Assembly: GCA_030614245.1 (NCBI GenBank)
Contig: JAUWKK010000116.1
Location: 1 to 7,873, forward strand
Length of the DNA: 7,873 bases
From: Planctomycetota bacterium
GTDB taxonomy: Bacteria > Planctomycetota > PUPC01 > JABMSA01 > JAUWKK01
Reading direction: 5' to 3'
In this document: piece after piece, positions 1-7,139 of the stretch
Layout of the letters: every line of letters begins with the position of its first letter
Numbering within the stretch: the stretch's first letter is position 1
Notes under the pieces: generated by a model
What the model was told of the DNA's origin: nothing
What the model saw: the letters and a program-made list of their open reading frames with translations, nothing else
Database searches by the model: none
Program-made: the position numbers and the translations under genes

Positions 1-31
1 GCGATCTCGGTGCAGGAAGGACACAAGATGG

Positions 32-102
32 GAGCCGGTTGCGTTGTCCCTCCGCGCCCGTGGCATGTTGCGGGCCCTCCTCCTATGTGTTTAGCCCGCC
101 GC
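32..102 (+). repeat. Fragment of the 6487-7054 element, inverted relative to it
   Basis: This stretch is an inverted relative of the right end of the element at 6487-7054. Positions 59-102 match the reverse complement of 6985-7028 at 41 of 44 bases by direct count. The tip at 32-46 matches the element's terminal repeat at 14 of 15. Between these blocks the two copies differ by small indels. Similarity stops after about position 102, so only one end is present here. No partner end is visible, so this is a partial or decayed copy, or a shared end module. Flanking bases 1-31 show nothing recognisable. Confidence 0.75.
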
Positions 103-137
103 TCTTTCGCAGCTCTCGGCGCGGCTGAACGCATGCC

Positions 138-156
138 GCTGCCAACTGCCGGCAGC
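138..156 (-). terminator. Possible hairpin downstream of sirC
   Basis: On the minus strand, 22 nt after the sirC stop, six bases (151-156) can pair perfectly with six others (138-143) around a 7-nt loop. There is no T-run after it, so it is not a canonical intrinsic terminator. It may be a 3'-end-stabilising hairpin or simply part of the dispersed repeats here. Confidence 0.25.
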
Positions 157-158
157 TT

Positions 159-186
159 ACTGCTTACTGATCACTGCTTACTGATC
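159..186. repeat. 14-bp tandem repeat overlapping the sirC stop codon
   Basis: The unit actgcttactgatc occurs twice, back to back, at 159-172 and 173-186. The second unit contains the sirC stop codon (178-180) and the codons for its last two residues. Short tandem units built on cagtgatcagtaag are, from memory, common dispersed repeats in environmental bacterial genomes. The exact family cannot be confirmed from this window. Confidence 0.8.
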
Positions 187-819
187 ACCCAGCCTTTCAT
201 CCTTGATCTTGTCGAACATTGCTTTGCGCGCAGCGGCGGGGCCGCGCTGCTGCAGCAGGCTGAACATCTCTTCGGACGATATCCGCGCGAAGATTTTCCG
301 GCGGGCATCTTTGCTCGCGATGCGGTCGAGCACGGTCTGCCGCATCTCGGCCAATAGCTCAAGGAACTGCCCGTATTCGACCGGGAACTGCCGCTCGAGC
401 TCCCGGCGAAGCCGTCTTGCGAGGCTCGGACTGGCACCGCCGGTTGAAATGGCGACACAGAGCCGCCGGCGGCGGATCGATGCCGGGACGTAGAAATCGC
501 ACAGTTCAGGCTGATCGACGACGTTCACCAGCACGCTGCGCTTGCGCGCCTCACGAACGATCTTGCGGTTCACCTCGGCGTCGTCCGTAGCGGCGATGGC
601 AATCATGCAGCCGTCGAGATCGTCCGGTTCGAACGGACGCCGCTGGACGTCCAGGCCTTCGATTGAATCGAAGTCACGGCATATCTGTGGGCTGACGACG
701 GTGATCCTCGCGCCGGCATCGAGCAGGAGCTCGACCTTGCGCAGCGCCACCTGCCCGCCGCCAACGACGAGCACTCGCTGCCCTTCGAGGTTCAGATGCA
801 TCGGGAACAGGGTTGCCAT
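178..819 (-). CDS. sirC: Precorrin-2 dehydrogenase (siroheme synthase N-terminal type)
   Basis: The 213-residue protein should oxidise precorrin-2 to sirohydrochlorin with NAD+, the step after uroporphyrinogen methylation in siroheme synthesis. Some relatives also insert iron, and the sequence does not settle whether this one does. It opens with a Rossmann motif (VLVVGGGQVALRKVE, residues 16-30). Next come TDD at 78-80, VNVVDQP at 98-104 with the expected Asp102, and the family signature STGGASPSLAR at 125-135. A helical tail follows. It lacks the C-terminal methyltransferase half of CysG, so it is the stand-alone form. I chose the ATG at 817-819 because the homologous region starts just after it and a purine-rich ribosome site (gaggaagagagag) precedes it. 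An in-frame start at 897 would overlap the VWA gene. It lies 44 nt downstream of that gene and is probably co-transcribed. The last two codons and the stop lie in a repeat. Confidence 0.93.
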   Translation of the reverse strand: MATLFPMHLNLEGQRVLVVGGGQVALRKVELLLDAGARITVVSPQICRDFDSIEGLDVQRRPFEPDDLDGCMIAIAATDDAEVNRKIVREARKRSVLVNVVDQPELCDFYVPASIRRRRLCVAISTGGASPSLARRLRRELERQFPVEYGQFLELLAEMRQTVLDRIASKDARRKIFARISSEEMFSLLQQRGPAAARKAMFDKIKDERLGDQ

Positions 820-863
820 TCGGGTCTCTCTCTTCCTCGTTTGGATTGTGGATGTCAATAACA

Positions 864-3149
864 TCACGCCATCTGTCGGCGCTTGCGCAATACCCATTCG
901 GTGCTCATCAGCAGTAGAAACGCCCCGAACATTATCGGGCCGTTCCAGAGATATATCTTCCCTTGGACGCGCTTCTCGTGTTCCCGGCTGCGGAGGCGTT
1001 CCGCGAGGTCGTCGATGCGCGCCAGTGCAAGGTACTCACCGGCCGTCGCCTGTGCGATCCGGCGCAGCAGGTCTTCGTCGGCCTCAAGTTCATCAAACTC
1101 GAGGTTCGGCTTGCCCACGCGGAAACCTGCCGTGGCTTCGCCGATGTCTTCATTATCGAGCCTGCCGTTGACGGTGACGCCGTACTCGCCGGGCGCAGGC
1201 GGATCGAACGCCGCCGAATACTCGCCGGCCGTGCCCGGTTCGTAGTTGAGCTGCAGCCTGATGGGCCGGCCGTCTTTCGGCTGGACGACTGCGCGTATGA
1301 TGGCATCGCCGGTCGCCAGGCCGTCTTCGCCCCGGGCGCGAGCGAACAGGCTCACCTGGTCGCCCGGCTGGTAGATGAGCTTGTCCGCAAAAGCGGTGAT
1401 GCCCTTGCCCTGCTCGGATTCCCTGACTTCCTCGCCGGCGAGCCAGCGGACGGTTTGCCCCCAGAACTTGACGTAGGGCGTGTCGCGCCCGAGCCCACGG
1501 AGCTGCTGCCACCAGCGGTGCGTCGAATCGGCCGTGAAAGCCATCGAACGTCCGATGCCGTACTGCGCGACCGCTGCCACGATCAGGTTGTTGCCTTCGG
1601 AGTCCTTCCTCGACGGATTGACCGCGATGACGGTCGCCGCCGGCTTCTTGCCTCTGACGACGTTGCAGCCTTCGAGCTCCGGCGTTGAGACGGGCGGCCC
1701 CGCGTTGCCCCCGCCGAAAAAGGGCAGAGGCCCGACGAAAATCGGGTGCGAGATACCCTCCGGCGTCAGCGTCATTCGGAAGCGGGTGTTCTCCTGAGGG
1801 TCCCCCTTGCCGCCGAGGCGGACGGGCAGGACTTCCGCCATCGGCGACTCGGCCCAGCCGCCGGGACCGAAGGAGTTCTTGCCGCCCAGCATCAGGAATC
1901 CGCCGCCCTCGCTCACCATCGTCTGAAGATTCTGAAGTTGCGGCGTTGTGAAGTATGTCCGATCTACATCGCCGAGGATGACCACGTTGAACTTCCTGAG
2001 CGTCTGGAGGTCGTCGGGGAACGCCTGGATGTCGATGCCCTTGATCTGCCCCTGCCGGAGGAATATCCCCTTGCGGACCTGCACGAGCGAGAGCAACTCG
2101 ACGTTCGGGTCCTGCTGCAGGATTCGGTTGAGGAACTTGTATTCCGGCCTCGGCAGCCCCTCAATGTAGAGCACCTTGATCTTCGGGCTGGTCACGATCA
2201 TCGAGAAGCCATAGCGATTGTTATCGGCGATGCGTTCGTCCTCGCGCGGATCGATGGCTACCTCGTAACTGAACTGCCCGGTCTTCGACGGGGTGAAATT
2301 TATCGTCTCGACGAGGCTGACTGCCCGTCCGGCAGGCGGGTGGGTTGCGTCGTCGGGCTGCAGGAATATCTGTTTCTGGGCGATCTCGGTGCCTTCTTCC
2401 TTGAGTATGATCCGTGCCTGGTCGTCGTATCCGCCGACGCGAACGTGCACCGTTATCTCCGCGACGGTATCGACGCTGATGTAGCGCTCGTGCTCGACAT
2501 CGACCACTGCGATATCCTTGTGCCGCTGCCTGCGTGCAGTTCCCATCCCGATGCAATGCACGACGACGCCCTGCTGGAGTATGGCCTGGAGCGGTGACTT
2601 GCCGCTGTTGTCGATGCCGTCGGAGATGAGAATGACGGCGTCGGCCCGGCGGCCGGCAGGCAGGCGCGAAGCAGTAGTCACCGCTCGGCCGAGAGCTGTC
2701 GCGTTACCGTCTGCTGCAAGCTCGGCCAGATGCCCGATGCGCAGCGGGCCGGCATCGGACGAGAACTGGAAGAAGGCCAGGTCGAAATCGGCTTCGAGCT
2801 TCTCGATGAACCGGCTGCGCGGGCCTATGGCGGCCTTCACCTGCTCGAGCCTCGGCGCCATTCCCTCGCCGTCGCGGACGCTCATCGAGCCGGAGCAGTC
2901 GATGAGGATCGACAGCAGCGAACGCGCGACACGCCTGTGATGAAAGAAGAGAACGGGACGGAAGATGAACAGCACCAGCACGCCGATAGCCGCAATGCGC
3001 AGGCAGAGCAGGAGCAGGAAGTAACGCCTCGTCACCTCCCGGCGGCTGCGGTAATAAAGCCCGGCACTCACGGCAATGGCGACGATAGCGGCGAGCGCCA
3101 GGAACCACAGCGGCCAGTCTCGCGTTAGCTGAAACCGTAGATCAGTCAT
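864..3149 (-). CDS. Membrane-anchored VWA / glutamine amidotransferase-fold protein
   Basis: This 761-residue envelope protein has two membrane segments near the N-terminus (about 13-33 and 46-68) and one near the C-terminus (about 733-751). The large middle portion probably lies outside the cytoplasmic membrane. Residues 78-205 form a von Willebrand factor A domain with a complete metal site: D84-x-S86-x-S88, a likely Thr151, and D177 in ISDGIDNSG. Residues 325-445 resemble a class I glutamine amidotransferase fold (KVLYIEGLPRPEYKFL, then GGGFLMLGGKNSFGPGGW). I see no nucleophile Cys at the turn, so it is probably non-enzymatic. Beta-rich, Ig-like sequence follows (about 585-680). This architecture is common in planctomycetes, often beside MoxR ATPase and DUF58 genes, neither of which is in this window. 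Its role is unknown. The ATG has only a weak ribosome site but is well upstream of the first membrane segment. Def lies 73 nt upstream. Confidence 0.88.
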   Translation of the reverse strand: MTDLRFQLTRDWPLWFLALAAIVAIAVSAGLYYRSRREVTRRYFLLLLCLRIAAIGVLVLFIFRPVLFFHHRRVARSLLSILIDCSGSMSVRDGEGMAPRLEQVKAAIGPRSRFIEKLEADFDLAFFQFSSDAGPLRIGHLAELAADGNATALGRAVTTASRLPAGRRADAVILISDGIDNSGKSPLQAILQQGVVVHCIGMGTARRQRHKDIAVVDVEHERYISVDTVAEITVHVRVGGYDDQARIILKEEGTEIAQKQIFLQPDDATHPPAGRAVSLVETINFTPSKTGQFSYEVAIDPREDERIADNNRYGFSMIVTSPKIKVLYIEGLPRPEYKFLNRILQQDPNVELLSLVQVRKGIFLRQGQIKGIDIQAFPDDLQTLRKFNVVILGDVDRTYFTTPQLQNLQTMVSEGGGFLMLGGKNSFGPGGWAESPMAEVLPVRLGGKGDPQENTRFRMTLTPEGISHPIFVGPLPFFGGGNAGPPVSTPELEGCNVVRGKKPAATVIAVNPSRKDSEGNNLIVAAVAQYGIGRSMAFTADSTHRWWQQLRGLGRDTPYVKFWGQTVRWLAGEEVRESEQGKGITAFADKLIYQPGDQVSLFARARGEDGLATGDAIIRAVVQPKDGRPIRLQLNYEPGTAGEYSAAFDPPAPGEYGVTVNGRLDNEDIGEATAGFRVGKPNLEFDELEADEDLLRRIAQATAGEYLALARIDDLAERLRSREHEKRVQGKIYLWNGPIMFGAFLLLMSTEWVLRKRRQMA

Positions 3150-3222
3150 TGGCCTGCACAGGGATGTTACGGCTGCTGCCGCAAGTGATTTCGGGTCTTC
3201 CGTCCGACTGTGCCCCGAAGCG

Positions 3223-3744
3223 CTACACCTCGCCCGCGAACTGAGCTTCGAGTTCCTTCAGCTTCGAGGCGACCTTGAGCTTGCTGGCAAGTGTCATTCG
3301 GCTGATGAAGAGCCGCCCATCGAGATGGTCCATCTCGTGCTGGATGGCGATTGCAGGCAGGCCTGATTCTTCGATGACCGTCGATCGGCCCTTCTCGTCG
3401 TAGTACTCGAGTTTCACCTTGTCAGAGCGAACGACATTGCCGCGCACGCCCGGAAAGCTCAGGCAGCCCTCTTCCTCGTTGCAGCGTCCGGACTCGCCGA
3501 CGATGCGAGGATTGATACAGATGGTCTCTTGGCCGCCATTTTGGTCTGTCGGCGGCTCTGCGGCAAGATTCAGCACGAAAGCTCGAACCGGCCAGCCGAC
3601 CTGCGTCGCAGCCAGACCTAAGCCGCGCGCCTCGTACATCAGCCTGAACATCTCGGCTGTCTTGGCGAGGAACTCGTTGGTTATTTTCTTTACATCCTCA
3701 CCCGGCACTCGAAGCTTCGGGTCGGGGTAAAGCAGTATCTCCAC
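3223..3744 (-). CDS. def: Peptide deformylase
   Basis: This cytoplasmic metalloenzyme removes the formyl group from the N-terminal methionine of new proteins. All three family motifs are intact in 173 residues, a normal length. Motif I is GLGLAATQVG (41-50, with Gln48). Motif II is EEGCLSFP (91-98, metal ligand Cys94). Motif III is QHEMDHLDG (135-143, metal ligands His136 and His140, catalytic Glu137). The start is a GTG at 3742-3744 with a GGAG ribosome site at 3753-3756, eight bases upstream. It places ILLYPDPKLR at the usual N-terminal position. A TATAAT-type promoter lies about 60 nt upstream. The usual partner, methionyl-tRNA formyltransferase, is not in the window. The next gene downstream is the VWA protein, 73 nt away. 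Confidence 0.97.
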   Translation of the reverse strand: MEILLYPDPKLRVPGEDVKKITNEFLAKTAEMFRLMYEARGLGLAATQVGWPVRAFVLNLAAEPPTDQNGGQETICINPRIVGESGRCNEEEGCLSFPGVRGNVVRSDKVKLEYYDEKGRSTVIEESGLPAIAIQHEMDHLDGRLFISRMTLASKLKVASKLKELEAQFAGEV

Positions 3745-3810
3745 GCTGCAGTCTCCGTTATGCGGCCCGCTCTATCCGAACAGGATGCCGCCGGGCCGGC
3801 GCTGATGTCC

Positions 3811-3838
3811 ATTATAGTGCTCGTCGCCGCCGAAACAA
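3811..3838 (-). promoter_or_regulatory. Probable sigma-70-type promoter for def
   Basis: On the minus strand a perfect -10 hexamer TATAAT (3811-3816) lies 16 nt downstream of a weak -35, TTGTTT (3833-3838). Predicted transcription would start near 3804 and leave a leader of about 60 nt before the def GTG. It sits in the 202-nt gap after the hydrolase gene, so def and the genes after it need not depend on hydrolase transcription. Confidence 0.55.
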
Positions 3839-3945
3839 GGGCAGAAGGGTGAAGGAGAATCGCGCAGGCCCGTCTGCCGGCGTGCGTGGGGTAGACACGT
3901 GAAGCGCAGCTTGGACTTGGGCCGCACCCGGCCGGGGCCCGCTCA

Positions 3946-6396
3946 TCATCTGCCGACGAATATCGCATCCGCCCATACACCTCGCGGGAGCAGGCCTCTC
4001 CTCGCGGTTGGCGGCACCACCAGCGAGATGCGCTCAGCTCCCTTGACAGACACTTCCATCGGCACGGGCGAAGACGAAACCGTGACCTTGCCGCTATTCG
4101 CGGCCGGGATACCATCGACGAACACCCGAAACACCAGTGACCGGTTGCCCATCTCTTCAGCCGGTATGCCTTCGAGTGCTGTCGGGTCGACGCCGACTGT
4201 TGCCTTGAAGCTTTCCGCTCCTTTCGGGATATAGTAGTTGACCTCGGATCCGCTGCGGACGCCCAGGCCATGGTCAAACTCTTGCTTACCCAGTTTCAGT
4301 TTGCCGCCTGCATGATCGGTATCGAACGTGACGGCGCCATCTATCTGCCAGGCGGAAGCCGGCCACATCTCGGAGGCGTACCGGCTGCCGTCCTTGACGA
4401 CCGGCACAAAGCGCGGCACGGCTTCCGGCTTCGCGCTCCGCCGCCACTGATGCTCAGGATCGAGATTCCAGTCCTGATCGAAAAACCCCAGGCTCAGGAA
4501 CGAGTCCGGGCCGGCCGTAGATGAGTCGTAGACGGCGTAATCGAACCAGTCCGACCACGCTCCGAAGCGATTGTTGACCTGAAAGAGTCCCTCGCGGCCG
4601 GGCGACGCGATGACGACGAGGTATCGTTCGGGATTCTCCGGATTCGGAGAGCAGCACTTGACGCAGACATCGCTGTCGCTCCAGGTTTGATCGCCGAGAG
4701 TTATGGCACCGTCGGCGAACTTGACGGGCAGACTCTCGGCAAATTTGAGCGAGATGAAATTCTCATCAGGCCCGCCGAACAGGATGAAGCTGTATTTCGC
4801 GAGGTCGTCGCTGCTGACGTCCATATCGGACTTGATCCTCGGCAGTGTGCTGTAGCGGTGCCGCCAGTTTCGTGCGAGCAGGTGGGCCTGTGTGCTGATT
4901 TCGGTCTTGAGCTTGCTTCTCGCGTTGTCGCCCTGGGTGCCATAGACGATCATGAACGGGGTGCGGAAGACGTCTTCGATTGGGCCGGACAGGATGGCCT
5001 TGCGCGCTGGACACGCATCCGGCTGAAGAGCCCACCCGTCCTCCTTGCGGACGAAGTGCAGCTTCGACGTGCGCCTGACGGGCAGCGGCAGTTCATTACC
5101 GTCGATCTTCGCGACAACCTTCCCCGCCGGTAGTGGACAGGCGGCGGGGTCAACCGCAAAAGCCGCGACGTTTGACGTTCGCGCGTACAGCGTGCGCCCG
5201 TCCACGTTGGCGCCGATCTCCGCGAACCGCCTCTGCTTCGCCAGTCTTTCGATCTCGAGCCAATAAGCCTTTCGGTAGCGGAGCGAGGCGGTCTTGTAGC
5301 GGACGAGTTTCGGCCTCGGGTTGATCCGATGTTTCAGCAGGCTTTCGGTGAAGCTCTCGCGCGCGAAGAGCGGCATCGTGCCTTGATCGAAACCGTCGAA
5401 CTCCCAGTAGGTGCAACTGTAACCGGGCGGCTCGATACCGCTCTTGAGATTGGCCAGGCGCGTGCTCATGGCGCGAGAATGCGCGACAGGGCTGATCATG
5501 TCGCTCGTGCCGTGCATGACGTAGCATGGGATATGGAGAAGGTTTTCGGCATAGGCGGCCGGGGCTAGCGATGATCTAAGGAACCCGATCGTGTCCTTGA
5601 TGGGGCCTTTTGCGTCGATAGAAATCGCCGGATAGCCGCTGTTGCCCTGCATCGGCGCGATGGCCGCAAACCGGTCGGGATACCGCGCGGCCAGCCACCA
5701 GCAGCACGAGCCGCCCATCGATCGCCCCCTGAGGTAAATCCGACTTCGATCTACCGCGTAATCCTTCGCCGCGTCTTCGATAGCCTTGAGCACGTCCACC
5801 GCGCCTGTGGCTCTGAAGTCTGTGCTCTCGCGTCCATGAAGCTTCAGTTCGATGGCCTTGGGATTGAACCTTTCGCTCAGAGACGCATCAATCAAGAGGT
5901 CAGAAATGCTGAGCTGGTGCAGCGAAACAATGAGCGGTATGGGCTTTGACCTGTCGTAGCCGGGCGGCACGGCAAGGATATACGGCTGCGGCTTGCCGTC
6001 GATTGCCGAGCGATAGCAGCGGACAAGCGAAGTCTTGCGGTCTCTGAAGGGATTCTTTCCGGCTTCGATGGCATCAACATCAACTGCTATACGGTCGAGT
6101 CGTTTCCATACACGATCTTTCCCGTGGAAGTGGGCTTCCCCGCGTTTCAGCAGGTAGTCCATCAGGTAACCCAACTGCACTCGTACTGTATCAATGGCTC
6201 GCTTTGATTCGGGTGTGGCGGACTTCTCCATGGCCTTCGCTCTCTGGTCGAGTTCCACCATGCGATTGTGGCATTGGTGATATGTAAGCCGACCGGAGCC
6301 GCTCCGCGACCACAGCGAGACGGTCAGGATGACGGTCACGGCCAGCAGGCCGACAAGCACAATGATAACCATATCGCGCCGGGGTGCCTGTTTCAT
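3946..6396 (-). CDS. Anchored/exported alpha/beta hydrolase (prolyl oligopeptidase-like) with C-terminal NPCBM domain
   Basis: This 816-residue protein begins with a basic start and a hydrophobic segment (about 9-29), a signal anchor or signal peptide, so it probably acts outside the cytoplasmic membrane. An alpha/beta hydrolase domain spans about 135-365. It has the nucleophile elbow GRSMGG (Ser226) and HGTSDMISPV with the expected acid Asp299. Where relatives, as I recall them, have the catalytic His in a GVGHNSW-like motif, this protein reads GFDQGTM, with Gln338. A mixed region follows (about 400-655). Residues 670-816 resemble an NPCBM carbohydrate-binding module (for example FDHGLGVRSGSEVNYYIP and the ending GVWADAIFVGR). 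A role in binding or de-esterifying polysaccharide is inference. If Gln338 is correct, catalysis may be weak, altered or absent. The start is firm: AAGGAGG (6405-6411) is eight bases before the ATG, with a good promoter upstream. Confidence 0.88.
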   Translation of the reverse strand: MKQAPRRDMVIIVLVGLLAVTVILTVSLWSRSGSGRLTYHQCHNRMVELDQRAKAMEKSATPESKRAIDTVRVQLGYLMDYLLKRGEAHFHGKDRVWKRLDRIAVDVDAIEAGKNPFRDRKTSLVRCYRSAIDGKPQPYILAVPPGYDRSKPIPLIVSLHQLSISDLLIDASLSERFNPKAIELKLHGRESTDFRATGAVDVLKAIEDAAKDYAVDRSRIYLRGRSMGGSCCWWLAARYPDRFAAIAPMQGNSGYPAISIDAKGPIKDTIGFLRSSLAPAAYAENLLHIPCYVMHGTSDMISPVAHSRAMSTRLANLKSGIEPPGYSCTYWEFDGFDQGTMPLFARESFTESLLKHRINPRPKLVRYKTASLRYRKAYWLEIERLAKQRRFAEIGANVDGRTLYARTSNVAAFAVDPAACPLPAGKVVAKIDGNELPLPVRRTSKLHFVRKEDGWALQPDACPARKAILSGPIEDVFRTPFMIVYGTQGDNARSKLKTEISTQAHLLARNWRHRYSTLPRIKSDMDVSSDDLAKYSFILFGGPDENFISLKFAESLPVKFADGAITLGDQTWSDSDVCVKCCSPNPENPERYLVVIASPGREGLFQVNNRFGAWSDWFDYAVYDSSTAGPDSFLSLGFFDQDWNLDPEHQWRRSAKPEAVPRFVPVVKDGSRYASEMWPASAWQIDGAVTFDTDHAGGKLKLGKQEFDHGLGVRSGSEVNYYIPKGAESFKATVGVDPTALEGIPAEEMGNRSLVFRVFVDGIPAANSGKVTVSSSPVPMEVSVKGAERISLVVPPTARRGLLPRGVWADAIFVGR

Positions 6397-6431
6397 TGAT
6401 GGGGCCTCCTTGCTTCAGATCATCAGGCACC

Positions 6432-6460
6432 ATTACACCAAAGCCGGTGCGCGGAGTCAA
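6432..6460 (-). promoter_or_regulatory. Probable sigma-70-type promoter for the hydrolase gene
   Basis: On the minus strand TTGACT (6455-6460) and TGTAAT (6432-6437) are separated by exactly 17 nt, and each differs from consensus at one position. Transcription would start near 6425, leaving a leader of about 28 nt that includes the strong AAGGAGG ribosome site. The 9-bp direct repeat bounding the inserted element begins 18 bp upstream of the -35, so upstream regulatory sequence may have been displaced. Confidence 0.6.
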
Positions 6461-6671
6461 TGACGCAAGGCTGAACGGGGCTATGGGAACCGGTTGCGTC
6501 GTTCAGTGGCGGTTGTGATGAGCGGAGTTACAGCAGTCCCAGCCGCCTTTCGCGGCATCATGGAAAAAGTCTTGCGGATACTTCAGTTTTTTCGACGAGA
6601 AGCAGAGCAGCTTTCGAATGGCTCCGGAACGTACCCGCCTGCCCGCCTGTGGATGGAGTGGAACCACAGCA

Positions 6672-6735
6672 GATAAACACAGATAAGGTGGTCGGGTTGT
6701 CGAGATGGGCCGTCTTCTCATTATCTGTGTTCATC
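6672..6735. repeat. Inverted pair of gat(a/g)aacacagataa repeats
   Basis: Positions 6672-6686 match the reverse complement of 6721-6735 at 14 of 15 bases, with a 34-nt spacer. The word cacagataa preceded by aacca resembles, from memory, a dispersed repeat in many environmental PVC-type genomes. It lies inside the 568-bp element, and any transcript could fold it into a 15-bp stem. Confidence 0.75.
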
Positions 6736-6797
6736 CGGTGCCTGCCCGCCGAAGCGGGGGACGTGCTTGGCGTGGAGAGAGAACTGGCGGCGTGTTG

Positions 6798-6880
6798 CAG
6801 CCCCAACGGGGCGTAGTAGGAAAGCCCACGGCAACGCCGTGGGTAAGATTGACGAGTGAAATCCCAGCCCCAACGGGGCG
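6798..6880. repeat. Hairpin-repeat array: two cagccccaacggggcg copies around a third hairpin
   Basis: The 16-bp unit cagccccaacggggcg occurs at 6798-6813 and again at 6865-6880, an offset of 67 bp. Each copy forms a 5-bp stem around aac. Between them, 6825-6832 pairs with 6836-6843, giving an 8-bp stem with the same aac loop. This resembles REP-like palindromic repeats dispersed in PVC and other environmental genomes. No REP-associated transposase is in this window. Confidence 0.8.
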
Positions 6881-6928
6881 CAGGAGCGCTGGGAACTGTA
6901 GGGGCTCTTGTGCTTTTTCGCACGGTTA

Positions 6929-6965
6929 CCGGGGGTTCCGCTCCGCCTCACCCCCGGCTATAGCC
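6929..6965. repeat. Hairpin plus 10-bp palindrome
   Basis: Positions 6929-6936 (ccgggggt) pair perfectly with 6950-6957, an 8-bp stem with a 13-nt loop. Overlapping its right arm is the perfect palindrome ggctatagcc (6956-6965). There is no T-run on either side, so it is not a terminator. It appears to be another module of the mosaic element. Confidence 0.6.
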
Positions 6966-7084
6966 CATCGGTCCTTCGGGGCTCGCGGCGGGCTAGACAC
7001 ATACGAGGAGGGCCCGCGACATGCCACGGCCCGGGGGAACAACGCAACCGGCTAGGGCTATGGACATGAGCTGTACAGGCATCC

Positions 7085-7139
7085 GCTCATCGCATTTTCT
7101 GTCCGACAGGCGGCAATTCTGCTTGACGCGGCGATGAGC
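7085..7139. promoter_or_regulatory. 9-bp inverted repeat straddling the cupin-gene promoter
   Basis: gctcatcgc at 7085-7093 is the exact reverse complement of 7131-7139. The downstream arm lies in the spacer between the -35 and -10 boxes. The arm centres are 46 bp apart, about four or more helical turns. This could be a pair of operator half-sites or a looping arrangement, but no regulator is identified and chance cannot be excluded. Confidence 0.3.

Larger units (their letters stand above)
6487..7054. mobile_element. 568-bp non-autonomous (MITE-like) element with 9-bp flanking direct repeat
   Basis: The ends at 6487-6504 and 7037-7054 are inverted repeats matching at 15 of 18 positions, sharing the core ccggttgcgt. 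Immediately outside them, gggctatgg occurs perfectly at 6478-6486 and 7055-7063, as expected for a 9-bp target duplication. The interior has no convincing gene: open frames within it translate hairpin repeats. It contains an inverted pair of cacagataa words (6672-6735), two copies of a gcccc-aac-ggggc hairpin, and two 8-bp-stem hairpins. An inverted relative of its right end is at 32-102. With no transposase, mobility would have to be supplied in trans. The element family is not identified. The alternative is a chance pairing within a repeat-rich spacer, which the exact abutment makes less likely. Confidence 0.6.

Noticed and set aside
10..357. 115-residue plus-strand open frame at the window start
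   Set aside because: It reads through the repeat fragment and tandem repeat and then antisense into sirC. The LLLTDHCLLIT segment is repeat translation.
820..897. Upstream start for sirC at 897
   Set aside because: It would overlap the VWA gene end and add 26 residues before the Rossmann domain. The ATG at 819 has its own ribosome site.
3849..3945. Intrinsic terminator after the hydrolase gene
   Set aside because: GC-rich self-complementary words such as cccggccggg are present, but there is no clean stem followed by a T-run on the minus strand.
3690..4277. 195-residue minus-strand open frame
   Set aside because: It overlaps the end of the hydrolase and the start of def in another frame, with Arg/Ser-rich composition typical of a shadow. 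The two overlapping genes have clear domains.
6503..6721. 72-residue minus-strand open frame, and the 60-residue plus-strand frame opposite it
   Set aside because: Both run through the element's left terminal repeat or repeat words, have no ribosome site and show no recognisable domain.
6798..6880. Possible CRISPR array
   Set aside because: There are only two 16-bp copies 67 bp apart, each a tight palindrome with a third hairpin between them. No cas genes or regular spacers are present.
6705..7055. 116-residue plus-strand open frame
   Set aside because: It translates the hairpin repeats and right terminal repeat of the 6487-7054 element. It has no ribosome site or domain, and such repeat-derived frames are common false genes.
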